DNA of 6,483 nt from assembly GCA_900557385.1 (NCBI GenBank), contig USSP01000108.1, positions 1 through 6,483 of the forward strand. Direction: 5' to 3'. The notes beneath the pieces are model-generated. The model saw only the letters and a program-made list of their open reading frames with translations. It was not told the origin of the DNA and ran no database searches. Each line of letters starts with the position of its first letter. The stretch's first letter is position 1. The position numbers and the translations under genes are program-made. This DNA is from an uncultured Lachnospiraceae bacterium. Its GTDB lineage: Bacteria > Bacillota > Clostridia > Lachnospirales > Lachnospiraceae. Below are positions 1 to 6,168 of this stretch, in pieces.

Positions 1-248
1 ACATCTGTCAAAAATGTTTTAGAATGTGTCAGAAAATATTTGATCTTTTCTTTTCCAGTCAAAAGTGTAATTATAAACAACAAAATAGGAAATAAAAAAA
101 CTTCCATTTTATTTCCGAAACCATCGGCTATTCCATTTGCAAAATGAACAGGAATAATCTGAGGTAAGAAAAAGGCGCTTACTATTGCTAATAAAATGCC
201 AATGCTACAAATTCCCCATGTGAATTTTCTGTTTCCTACAAGTTTCAT
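1..248 (-). CDS. DUF1648 (SdpI-like) membrane protein, N-terminal part, runs off the window
   Basis: The frame opens with ATG at 248-246 and stays open to base 1, giving 82 residues with the 3' end missing. A Shine-Dalgarno AAGAAGG (262-256) sits 7 nt upstream, and a good promoter lies further up, so the start is well supported. Residues about 11-32 and 49-64 are hydrophobic and look like membrane helices. Between them is the pattern LPQIIPVHF then G39, D42-G43 and G45-N-K47, which is the DUF1648 signature (P-x-x-I-P-x-H-x plus G-x-x-D-x-x-G-x-K). In the known family this domain is found in SdpI, the immunity and signalling protein for the SdpC toxin of Bacillus, and in many uncharacterised membrane proteins. 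Function here is unknown; immunity or signalling is only a possibility. Base composition is AT-rich, unlike the conjugation genes to the right. The family call is fairly sure; the role is not. Confidence 0.8.
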   Translation of the reverse strand, partial: MKLVGNRKFTWGICSIGILLAIVSAFFLPQIIPVHFANGIADGFGNKMEVFLFPILLFIITLLTGKEKIKYFLTHSKTFLTD

Positions 249-288
249 AAAAATGCCTTCTTTCTGCAAACTCAATTTTGTTGATAAT

Positions 289-316
289 ATTATACTTCAC
301 CTGCTTAAAAATGCAA
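289..316 (-). promoter_or_regulatory. Sigma-A-type promoter for the DUF1648 gene
   Basis: Reading the minus strand, TTGCAT (316-311) and a perfect TATAAT (294-289) are separated by 16 nt. The start codon of the DUF1648 gene is about 40 nt downstream, leaving a short leader that contains its ribosome binding site. The match and position make a housekeeping promoter likely, although the 16-nt spacer is slightly short. Confidence 0.6.
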
Positions 317-350
317 GATATTTTTACCCTTCCTTAAACCAAAAGCATCT

Positions 351-373
351 GACATTTTCAAAATGAAAATGTC
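351..373 (-). repeat. Perfect 10-bp inverted repeat after the YjbR gene; possible terminator or operator
   Basis: GACATTTTCA and its exact complement TGAAAATGTC flank a 3-nt loop. It begins 4 nt after the YjbR-family stop codon, which is where a terminator would sit. The stem is AT-rich, and on the minus strand it is followed by AGATGCTTTTGG rather than an immediate T-run, so it would be a weak intrinsic terminator. It also lies about 35 bp upstream of the -35 box of the next gene, so a dimeric regulator binding there is an alternative. Confidence 0.5.
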
Positions 374-377
374 TACA

Positions 378-737
378 TTAAACATTCCCGTCAATCAAAT
401 CATAACTCATATCCAAAAAGTCTAAGATTTTCGCCTCACTTACGGTTCCGTCCAACAGCATGGTGATCCAGTACTTTTTGTTCATATGATATCCCGGTAA
501 AAATCCATAGGTCTGTGTCAACAGTCCGACCATATCCGCATCACACTTTACATCTAGGATATCTACTTTCGTATCTCCTTCTAATCCCAGTCTGGATTTT
601 TCAACCTGCATTAACACCGCATACCATTTTCCATTCTTATGCCGAAGCACTGCACTTTCCGGTGATTCCTTCCATAGATATTCCGGAACGGTTCCGTATT
701 GTTTCTTCACATATTCATAAATCTCTTCCCGTTTCAA
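378..737 (-). CDS. MmcQ/YjbR family protein (DUF419-type, CyaY-like fold)
   Basis: A 119-residue protein matching the MmcQ/YjbR family nearly end to end: N-terminal helix KREEIYEYVKKQYG, then a P-E-Y-L-W segment (18-22), A-V-L-R-H-K-x-x-K-W-Y-A (29-40), a strand ending in D-V-K-C-D (62-66), P-G-Y-H-M-N-K-x-Y-W-I-T (81-92), and a C-terminal D-x-S-Y-D-L helix. Known members are small, single-domain proteins with a double-wing or CyaY-like fold. They are often labelled DNA-binding, but their biological role is not established. I place the start at TTG 737 because GGGGAG (751-746) is 8 nt upstream, whereas the alternative GTG at 746 overlaps that site; the TTG also starts the protein where family members usually start. 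It has its own promoter and is AT-richer than the transfer operon. It may be chromosomal, or cargo, beside the conjugation module. Confidence 0.9.
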   Translation of the reverse strand: MKREEIYEYVKKQYGTVPEYLWKESPESAVLRHKNGKWYAVLMQVEKSRLGLEGDTKVDILDVKCDADMVGLLTQTYGFLPGYHMNKKYWITMLLDGTVSEAKILDFLDMSYDLIDGNV

Positions 738-745
738 ACATTCCA

Positions 746-751
746 CTCCCC
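746..751 (-). promoter_or_regulatory. Ribosome binding site that selects the TTG start of the YjbR-family gene
   Basis: GGGGAG ends 8 nt before the TTG at 737-735. The in-frame GTG at 746-744 shares its first base with this site, so it cannot be used together with it. Confidence 0.6.
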
Positions 752-799
752 AGTTCTTCTATTTTATCAATCTTACGATTGTACTTTTCAGATTTTAAC

Positions 800-821
800 A
801 GGCAGGACATCTGCCCTGCCT
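800..821 (-). promoter_or_regulatory. GC-rich hairpin in the leader of the YjbR-family mRNA
   Basis: AGGCAGG pairs with CCTGCCT across an 8-nt loop. On the minus strand it falls about 10 nt downstream of the -10 box at 831-836, so it would lie at or very near the 5' end of the transcript. It is followed by GTTAAAATC, not a T-run, so it is not a convincing terminator for the transfer operon that ends at 887. On the plus strand it is followed by TCCTTTCCT, but no plus-strand gene exists to need it. A 5' stabilising stem or an operator is plausible. Confidence 0.45.
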
Positions 822-830
822 TCCTTTCCT

Positions 831-859
831 ATTATAGCATTGTTATTCAAACTCTACAA
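831..859 (-). promoter_or_regulatory. Extended -10 promoter for the YjbR-family gene
   Basis: On the minus strand TTGTAG (859-854) and a perfect TATAAT (836-831) are 17 nt apart, and TG precedes the -10 in the extended form TGCTATAAT. It lies about 30 bp beyond the stop of the cell-wall hydrolase gene and about 95 bp before the YjbR-family start, so that gene is probably transcribed separately from the transfer operon. Confidence 0.6.
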
Positions 860-886
860 TTCCATCTATCATTCATTTTCCTGTTT

Positions 887-2581
887 CTAATAAACTACCA
901 TTCCATATCCCATAATGGAATCGGAATTGATCGCATAGTTTCTCTCTCTTACCGCATCCCCTGAGTTTCCTTCTATGGTATAGACGGTTGTTCCGTCACA
1001 GCGTTCCACGATTCCTACATGGTCGCACGTTCCATCGTGATCCCAATCAAAAAAAATGATCGCACCGGGACTTGGCATACTTCCAGCCCCCTGCCATCTT
1101 CCTTGGTTCTGAAACCAATTCTTTCCATCTGTACAAAGGGAGAACTTGGGTACAGCGCCGCTTTGAATGAGTCCTGCCTGGTCTGCACACCAGGACACAA
1201 AACAGGCACACCATTCCTCCCTGCTGTCAAATCCATACCACGACCAGAACTTCTGGCCGCCTTCGTTCCCCAACTGGCTTTTCGCAATGGTTACGAGCTG
1301 CCCATTTCCAAAAAGTCCGGCAAACAATCCCCCGCCAGAATAATACCGAAGCACATGGGGGACATACTCCGGATCGCCATACCTTGGCCAACCATGGGCG
1401 GCTGCCTGTTCCTGGGAAAACTGCAGCGCATTGGCTTCACTATAACCGCCATGGTTCCGGATTGCCCATGAGATGTACCCATTCCCATAATTATAGCCCT
1501 GTAAACTAAGTTTTAGCTTGTCCATATCCTGTGGACTTTCACATCCGGCTTCCCGGACACAATCTGCATAATACTGTACACCCACCTTGATAGAATAGTC
1601 TGCATCCTGAATCGCACCGGGCGTATTGGGATACTGGGTATTATACGGACACTCGCTGGCCTGCATGGGATCCGTTCCCCTGCCTCCGCTTTCCTGCATC
1701 ATGATGGCTTGAATGACAGGCACATATTCCGGGATTCCAAATTCACTGGCATACCGCTGGATCGCCGGGGTATGGACCAGGACTTCCGCACTCAGCGGCT
1801 CGCTGCTCGGGGACCTCCCGATAAACGCAGCACCGCCAATGATCCCCACAATGAGGATCAAGATCACAAATACCGTACCGCCTCCTGCCATCAACGCTGC
1901 AAACGCTGCCTTTACTGCATGGGCCGCTGCTTCCGCCATGGCTTTCAATCCCTTGGCAGTTGTTTTTGCAGTCTTGGCACTTTGCTTGGCTGTCTGGACA
2001 GATCGCATGGCAGCCCGTTTCGCTTCCCTGGCTGCCCTCATGGATTGGAAAGCCTGCTTTTTTTGTAAGAGTGCCTGGGTTTTCACCTTTTGGGAAGAAA
2101 CCGGGGAAGCTTTCACCATACGGGGCGCTGTTTTTACTGTCCGGTTTCCGGCCTCCTTGACTGTTTTCTCTGCTTCCGGTTTGATCTTGATGCTCCTTCC
2201 GGCTCCTGTGCGCCCTTTCTTTGCCCTTGTCTGTCCAGATGTTCCACCGCTTCCTGTTTCGCTGTCCAACGTGGCTGTAACGGCTTCTCTTTGCCTCTGC
2301 TCTTTTATCTTCTCATAAGTTTTCACTGCCAACTTCTTTCCACCACGATAGGCAGCCGAAGCGCTTTCCTTTCCAGCCCGCTGTTCTGCCCGTTCTATCC
2401 GGTTTCCGGCGTATTCCACCGGAGATTCCTCTCTGGTTTCTCTTCCCACCTTGTCTGCCGCCATCCGGGATTTCTCTTTCGTTTCCAGCATGGCAGAACG
2501 CACCAGTTCTTTGGGAAGCCGGGAGGCAGGATTGCGGATCTTCGGGTTCTTATCCCGTACCTTCTCTTTGATGTCTTTCAA
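887..2581 (-). CDS. Membrane-anchored bifunctional cell-wall hydrolase of conjugative elements (CD1108/CwlT type: muramidase-like + CHAP)
   Basis: This 564-residue protein would cut peptidoglycan so that the transfer channel can cross the wall. Residues 1-220 are highly charged and rich in Lys, Arg and Ala, probably cytoplasmic, with a Lys/Ala helical stretch (about 180-225). One membrane helix follows (about 229-254, core VFVILILIVGIIGG). The extracellular part has two domains. Residues about 275-415 form a lysozyme-like (CwlT-type) domain with IMMQESGGRG (likely catalytic Glu297), DPMQ, LQGYNYGNGYISWA and YVPHVLRYY. Residues about 428-564 form a CHAP domain with EEWCACFVSWCAD (Cys458), DHVGIVE (His521) and IEGNSGD (Glu537/Asn539). 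All expected active-site residues are present. Compare ICEBs1 CwlT and Tn916 Orf14, which pair a muramidase with NlpC/P60. I start at TTG 2581 because GGGAGG lies 7 nt upstream; the longer GTG (2587) is only 1 nt from it. It is the last gene of the transfer operon visible here, 22 nt after its upstream neighbour. Confidence 0.93.
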   Translation of the reverse strand: MKDIKEKVRDKNPKIRNPASRLPKELVRSAMLETKEKSRMAADKVGRETREESPVEYAGNRIERAEQRAGKESASAAYRGGKKLAVKTYEKIKEQRQREAVTATLDSETGSGGTSGQTRAKKGRTGAGRSIKIKPEAEKTVKEAGNRTVKTAPRMVKASPVSSQKVKTQALLQKKQAFQSMRAAREAKRAAMRSVQTAKQSAKTAKTTAKGLKAMAEAAAHAVKAAFAALMAGGGTVFVILILIVGIIGGAAFIGRSPSSEPLSAEVLVHTPAIQRYASEFGIPEYVPVIQAIMMQESGGRGTDPMQASECPYNTQYPNTPGAIQDADYSIKVGVQYYADCVREAGCESPQDMDKLKLSLQGYNYGNGYISWAIRNHGGYSEANALQFSQEQAAAHGWPRYGDPEYVPHVLRYYSGGGLFAGLFGNGQLVTIAKSQLGNEGGQKFWSWYGFDSREEWCACFVSWCADQAGLIQSGAVPKFSLCTDGKNWFQNQGRWQGAGSMPSPGAIIFFDWDHDGTCDHVGIVERCDGTTVYTIEGNSGDAVRERNYAINSDSIMGYGMVVY

Positions 2582-2588
2582 ACACACA

Positions 2589-2594
2589 CCTCCC
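2589..2594 (-). promoter_or_regulatory. Ribosome binding site that selects the TTG start of the cell-wall hydrolase
   Basis: GGGAGG is 7 nt before TTG 2581-2579 and only 1 nt before the in-frame GTG at 2587-2585. Normal spacing therefore favours the TTG, giving an N-terminus MKDIKEKVRDKN. Confidence 0.65.
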
Positions 2595-2603
2595 TGTATC
2601 GCA

Positions 2604-2951
2604 TTACCGTTCCCTACTCTGTTTCTTTTGTCTCTTCTGCTGTTCTTCCAGCTTTTCCAGTTCCCTTACCGCTTCCTGAACCAGCGGATGATTGGCATAA
2701 TAGGGAACATAGGACAATAACTCTTTTCCCTTCTCCCCGGTTGCTAATGGATATTCTCCCTCGTTATACAGCGGATCGTCTGCATGGTGGAGAGAAAACT
2801 CCAAAGACGGAACCATCTGAGGGAAACGCTTGCAAAATCTCTGGTAATGCCGGAACGCCTCTTTTAAAGAAGTACATTCGATGCATTCTCCCATCCCATG
2901 GAACTCCCCGCACTCCGAAGCAAGAAAGGTAATGGTTGTTTCTTCTTTCAT
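2604..2951 (-). CDS. Small LPD16-like domain protein of the transfer operon, unknown function
   Basis: A 115-residue soluble protein. The core (about 5-100) includes ITFLASECGEFHGMGE, a helix (29-43), F-S-L-H-H (52-56), then GEKGKELLSYVPYYANHP and VQEAVRELEKL (72-101). The sequence F-x-L-H ... Y-V-P-x-x-x-x-x-P-x-V-Q-x-A-x-x-E-L resembles the LPD16 domain of the 'large polyvalent protein' group, which occurs in phage and mobile-element proteins with no assigned activity. This match is from memory of the pattern. The C-terminus (102-115) is a charged Glu/Lys/Arg/Gln tail. The start is ATG 2951, with AGGGGAGG 8 nt upstream; an upstream TTG (3005) has no such site and would overlap the previous gene by 38 nt. 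It sits 16 nt after the DUF6674-like gene and 22 nt before the hydrolase, so it is surely in the operon. Existence as a gene is secure; the domain label is moderate. Confidence 0.75.
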   Translation of the reverse strand: MKEETTITFLASECGEFHGMGECIECTSLKEAFRHYQRFCKRFPQMVPSLEFSLHHADDPLYNEGEYPLATGEKGKELLSYVPYYANHPLVQEAVRELEKLEEQQKRQKKQSRER

Positions 2952-2967
2952 AGCTTTCACCTCCCCT

Positions 2968-3765
2968 TTACCGGATCGCTGCCTTCTGTTTTTCTTCTTT
3001 TCCAAGCTGACGAGGTGCTGTTTCCTGCCGAAGCTCCTGCAAGGTATCTTTTAAAGATGCCTGTTTTCCTTGTCTTTCTTCCAGCTTCCCGATCTGCTGC
3101 TGCAATCGTTCCGTTTTCTGTTCCAGCTTATGGATGCTCCGCATGGATTGGAATAACACCTTCTGGGTTTGAAAGATGATCCCCTGTTCCGGATTGCGCT
3201 CTGTGATCTTTGCGGTATCTTTTCCGTTCATTTCCAAAAATGCGTTTTTCAGATGCCCTTTGGCAACGTGCAGTTCCTCCGCCATGCTCCCCATACGGTC
3301 AATCTTCTGATCCATCGACAGCATGACCGTATGTAGGGAAGACTGCAGCTTTTGCAAGCCTTGGGTAAGGTGCATGCCCTTTACCGCAGAAGCAAGGGCA
3401 TCTTTTCCCTTTTCTTTAAAATCAAACACCGCCTGTTCTGCCCGTTCCACAAACTTTCGTTTCCATTCTCCCACCTGAAAGCGAAGTGTTTTCACCTGAT
3501 GTTCTGCTTTCTGGATCGTATTCACTGCAAAGAGCTTAACCTTGCTTTCCTGCATCACGCCCAGTTGCTTCTTCACCTCTCCCAGTTCCTTCAAGACGGT
3601 TCCGAGCTGCATTTCCATGGAATCAATATGATCTGCCATGCGGATGACATCCCCTTTTTCCTGCTCCATGCCCTGTTGTTCCAAAAGCTCCAGCAACGCC
3701 CGGATACTGTCCTGCTCCCGAAGCGGTCCTTTTATTTTTGGAATCTCTACGCTTTTTTCTTCCAT
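2968..3765 (-). CDS. DUF6674-like coiled-coil protein of the transfer operon, unknown function
   Basis: A 265-residue, highly charged protein without a signal peptide or membrane segment, so probably cytoplasmic. Residues 16-50 (REQDSIRALLELLEQQGMEQ, then ADHIDSME) followed by MQLGTVLKELGEVKKQLGVMQE (52-73) match what I remember of DUF6674 proteins from Lachnospiraceae mobile elements. Further helical, probably coiled-coil, stretches lie at about 83-125, 140-180 and 205-248 (heptad-like LEQKTERLQQQIGKLEERQ). No catalytic motif is visible. The ATG at 3765 is supported by AAGGAGG 8 nt upstream. It lies between the VirB4 ATPase and the LPD16-like gene, where C. difficile-type elements also carry an uncharacterised small gene. 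A scaffold or adaptor role at the secretion channel is a guess from the coiled coils and the position. Confidence 0.78.
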   Translation of the reverse strand: MEEKSVEIPKIKGPLREQDSIRALLELLEQQGMEQEKGDVIRMADHIDSMEMQLGTVLKELGEVKKQLGVMQESKVKLFAVNTIQKAEHQVKTLRFQVGEWKRKFVERAEQAVFDFKEKGKDALASAVKGMHLTQGLQKLQSSLHTVMLSMDQKIDRMGSMAEELHVAKGHLKNAFLEMNGKDTAKITERNPEQGIIFQTQKVLFQSMRSIHKLEQKTERLQQQIGKLEERQGKQASLKDTLQELRQETAPRQLGKEEKQKAAIR

Positions 3766-3790
3766 CTACATTCCCTCCTTCCCAAAAGGA

Positions 3791-3815
3791 TGCTGCCGAA
3801 GAACGTTCAGCAGCA
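3791..3815 (-). promoter_or_regulatory. Stable hairpin in the virB4 - DUF6674 gap (partial terminator or RNA-processing site)
   Basis: A 10-bp stem (one T-G wobble, otherwise perfect) closes a 5-nt loop. Most of the stem is GC, with TGCTGC pairing to GCAGCA. On the minus strand it is followed by TCCTTTTGGG, a short T-tract, and then by the ribosome binding site of the DUF6674-like gene. It occupies the only sizeable gap (72 nt) in an otherwise tight operon. A leaky terminator or a processing/stability element that lowers expression of downstream genes relative to the ATPase is likely, but I cannot tell which. Confidence 0.55.
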
Positions 3816-3837
3816 CCACACAAAAATATCTTTTTTA

Positions 3838-6168
3838 CTAGCATTCCCCTGGTTTTGTCGTCATCAAGCGGTACAGCTTCGTGTTCTTCGGGAAGCTGTT
3901 CTCAAATGGCACAAGATTTCCGGAACAGCGGATCAAACCTTTCCCTGCGCCTACATTGGTGATATAGGATAACTGGTTCTCGGAAATGTTCAAAAGGACG
4001 GCCAGTTCATCCCGGTCTGTGGTCGCCTGGTTTAAAAGGATCAAAAACTCACTGTTTGCCAGCATCAGTCTTGCCGTATCCGACTTCAAAAGTTCCTCTA
4101 CGTTCTGCGTTAAACCTGTGACAAATCCATGGTATTTACGGATTCTCTTGTAGAGCCGGTAGAAAAAGTCCGCACTGTACTGATAGCGGAACAACAGATA
4201 AAACTCATCGGCAAAGATCCAGGTAGTCTTTCCTTTCTTCCAGTTTTGGATCACCCGGTTGAAGATGCTGTCCAAGGTGACCAGCATCCCCAGGGGCATG
4301 AGCTGCTCTCCCAGTTCCCGGATATCATAGGCAATAATGCGATTCTTCGTATTTACATTGGTTTTCTGGGCGAAGGTGTTCAGGCTTCCATTGATGAACA
4401 ATTCCGAAGACAAGGCAAGTCCCCTGGCTTCCTCTTCCGGCTGGAGCATTAGCTGTCGGTACAGATCTTTCAAGGTCGGTACTTCGCTTTGGTAGCCGCT
4501 TCGGATATATTCCCGGTACACATCTGCGGTACAGCGGTCCAGGATGGATTTTTCCTTGGCGGACAGATTTCCTGCCCCTACTAATTGCTCAAACAAAGAC
4601 AGGATAAATTCCGACTTCTCGATCAGTGGATTCTTATCGTTTCCATAGGCAGAATCCATATCCAGTGCGTTCAGATGGGTATGGGACGTTGCAGAAATGG
4701 AGATCACTTCCCCGTTCAGCGCTTCCACCAAAGAACCGAATTCCGACTCCGGATCTAAAATGAGAATGTCATCTTCCGTAGACAGAGCAAGATCCACGAT
4801 CTCTTCTTTTGCTGAGAAACTCTTTCCTGAACCGCTGACACCCAATCGGAAAGAGTTTCCATTCAATAACTTCCTCCGGTCTGCCACCAGCATATTTTTG
4901 CTCACCGCATTCTGCCCATAATAAATACCGCCCGGCTGCATGATCTCCTGAGTATGGAAAGGGATCAGCACTGCGGTAGACTCTGTGGTCAGGGTACGAA
5001 GGGCATTGATCTTGCGGATGCCATAAGGCAGTACCGTATTGAGTCCATCCACTTGCTGCCATTTCAAGGTTGCCATCTGACACAAGTGCTTTCTTGCCAC
5101 CGACAGGATGCTCTCCGTATCCGAATCCAACTGTTTCTTGCTGTCTGCCATATGTACCATGGTGAGGATGCCGAACATCATCCGCTGGTCCCTGGTGGTC
5201 AGGTCATCCAGCATCTCTTTGGTTTCCTTTCTTTGCAGTTCCATATCATAAGGCACAATGGCAGAAAAGTTATTGTTGGCATTCTGGCGTCTCTGCCAGT
5301 TGGTCACATTGGTCTCCACACCAAGCAGACGGTTCTGGATCTCACGCACCGCTTCGTCTGTGGGTACCGGGAGGATATCGATGGACAGCATCAAGTCCCG
5401 GCTTAGATCACACAGTTCCGAGATCATGTCATCCTTGACATAACTGGCATAATCCTGCATATACAGCACCCGCCCAAACCGTTCATTGATCTTGAAGCAG
5501 TCTTTGGAAAACTCCATGGACTGGGGACAGATCCAATCCTTGAAGCTGCTCCCCTTTTTGGCAAATGCCTTCATATCGAAAGGGAAGCACTGGGGTTCAT
5601 CTGCCCGGAAGAAATCCCGGAAGATCTGTAACCTCTGTTCCGCATCCATTTCTTCCCCAATGGAGGACAGCTTGCTCAGATGGGTGATGATATCCGTTCC
5701 CACACGCGCAAAATAGGTTCTTGCCTCATCGATGTTCTTTTTATGGACACTGACTGTCAGATACCGTTCCTGATAGATGCTGTTGTTGGTGCCGCTGACC
5801 TTGGACAACAGCATTTCGTTGTATTCCTTTCGGTATTCATCCAGCCCGTCCTCTTTCATCGGCAAAAGCAGGGATGCTTCAAACTCTTCTTTATTGATCC
5901 TTCTGTTATTTAAAGTGATCTTCGCCGCCGCACCGGAATCTAAGGCATTTAACAGTTCACTGTAATCCAAGAACATTTCTGTTTTATCCTCTTTGCTTGC
6001 GATGGCATAGTTGATATCGGAAAACCGGAAGGTCTTGGAAAATTTTGTCCCGGACTGGAACACCCCATCCGGCCAGATCCGCTGGATCGGGATCGCCTGC
6101 TGGACAGACCTTGGGACTTTGAACTTCTCCCGGTCCATTTTCAATGCCTGCTGTAAGGTTTTAATCAA
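3838..6168 (-). CDS. virB4: VirB4-family conjugal transfer ATPase (CD1110-like)
   Basis: The ATPase that powers assembly and transfer through a type IV secretion channel, acting at the cytoplasmic face of the membrane. Numbered from the TTG, the protein has 776 residues, a usual length. The N-terminal half (about 1-400) carries family blocks such as FSDINYAIASKEDK, ITLNNRRINKEEFE, KEDGLDEYRKEYNEML and ARTYFARVGTDIITH. The C-terminal half is a RecA-like ATPase: Walker A GVSGSGKS (443-450), DPESEFG after ILIL, Walker B WIFADEF with Asp654-Glu655, the GLTQN motif (685-689), then LLNQATTDRDEL and a C-terminus ending in KPGEC. The motifs appear intact, so it should be active. I prefer TTG 6168: AAGGAG (6182-6177) is 8 nt upstream, while GTG 6177 shares the last G of that site. 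That start overlaps prgI by 8 nt, suggesting translational coupling. The family call is near certain; the exact start is less so. Confidence 0.96.
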   Translation of the reverse strand: MIKTLQQALKMDREKFKVPRSVQQAIPIQRIWPDGVFQSGTKFSKTFRFSDINYAIASKEDKTEMFLDYSELLNALDSGAAAKITLNNRRINKEEFEASLLLPMKEDGLDEYRKEYNEMLLSKVSGTNNSIYQERYLTVSVHKKNIDEARTYFARVGTDIITHLSKLSSIGEEMDAEQRLQIFRDFFRADEPQCFPFDMKAFAKKGSSFKDWICPQSMEFSKDCFKINERFGRVLYMQDYASYVKDDMISELCDLSRDLMLSIDILPVPTDEAVREIQNRLLGVETNVTNWQRRQNANNNFSAIVPYDMELQRKETKEMLDDLTTRDQRMMFGILTMVHMADSKKQLDSDTESILSVARKHLCQMATLKWQQVDGLNTVLPYGIRKINALRTLTTESTAVLIPFHTQEIMQPGGIYYGQNAVSKNMLVADRRKLLNGNSFRLGVSGSGKSFSAKEEIVDLALSTEDDILILDPESEFGSLVEALNGEVISISATSHTHLNALDMDSAYGNDKNPLIEKSEFILSLFEQLVGAGNLSAKEKSILDRCTADVYREYIRSGYQSEVPTLKDLYRQLMLQPEEEARGLALSSELFINGSLNTFAQKTNVNTKNRIIAYDIRELGEQLMPLGMLVTLDSIFNRVIQNWKKGKTTWIFADEFYLLFRYQYSADFFYRLYKRIRKYHGFVTGLTQNVEELLKSDTARLMLANSEFLILLNQATTDRDELAVLLNISENQLSYITNVGAGKGLIRCSGNLVPFENSFPKNTKLYRLMTTKPGEC

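Noticed and set aside
1..380. Search for an element attachment site, direct repeats or CRISPR array in the AT-rich left part
   Set aside because: I saw no repeated unit with regular spacing and no tRNA-like or recombinase-associated direct repeat. The similar TGTCAAAAATG and GACATTTTCA pieces are too short and too AT-rich to mean anything.
800..821. Hairpin considered as the terminator of the transfer operon
   Set aside because: On the minus strand the stem is followed by GTTAAAATC rather than a T-run, and a promoter lies between it and the hydrolase stop.
1713..2318. Plus-strand open frame of 201 codons
   Set aside because: Its apparent hydrophobic Ala-rich stretches are the complement of the Lys/Ala-rich N-terminal region and membrane helix of the wall hydrolase. 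No start signal supports it.
2090..2932. Plus-strand open frame of 280 codons
   Set aside because: It runs opposite to three well-supported minus-strand genes and has no ribosome binding site or recognisable domain. Its Pro/Ser/Cys/Phe-rich composition is what antisense of Lys/Glu/Arg-rich coding sequence gives.
2952..3005. N-terminal extension of the LPD16-like protein from TTG 3005
   Set aside because: No ribosome binding site precedes it and it would overlap the upstream gene by 38 nt. ATG 2951 has an excellent site at proper spacing.
3766..3771. ATG-TAG minimal start-stop element just before the DUF6674-like start
   Set aside because: Such elements can regulate translation, but this ATG is only 2 nt from the AAGGAGG site, too close for initiation, so it is probably chance.
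3352..3972. Plus-strand open frame of 206 codons
   Set aside because: It is antisense to the DUF6674-like gene and the end of virB4, rich in Phe, Leu and His as expected from reversed Lys/Glu codons, and has no family resemblance.
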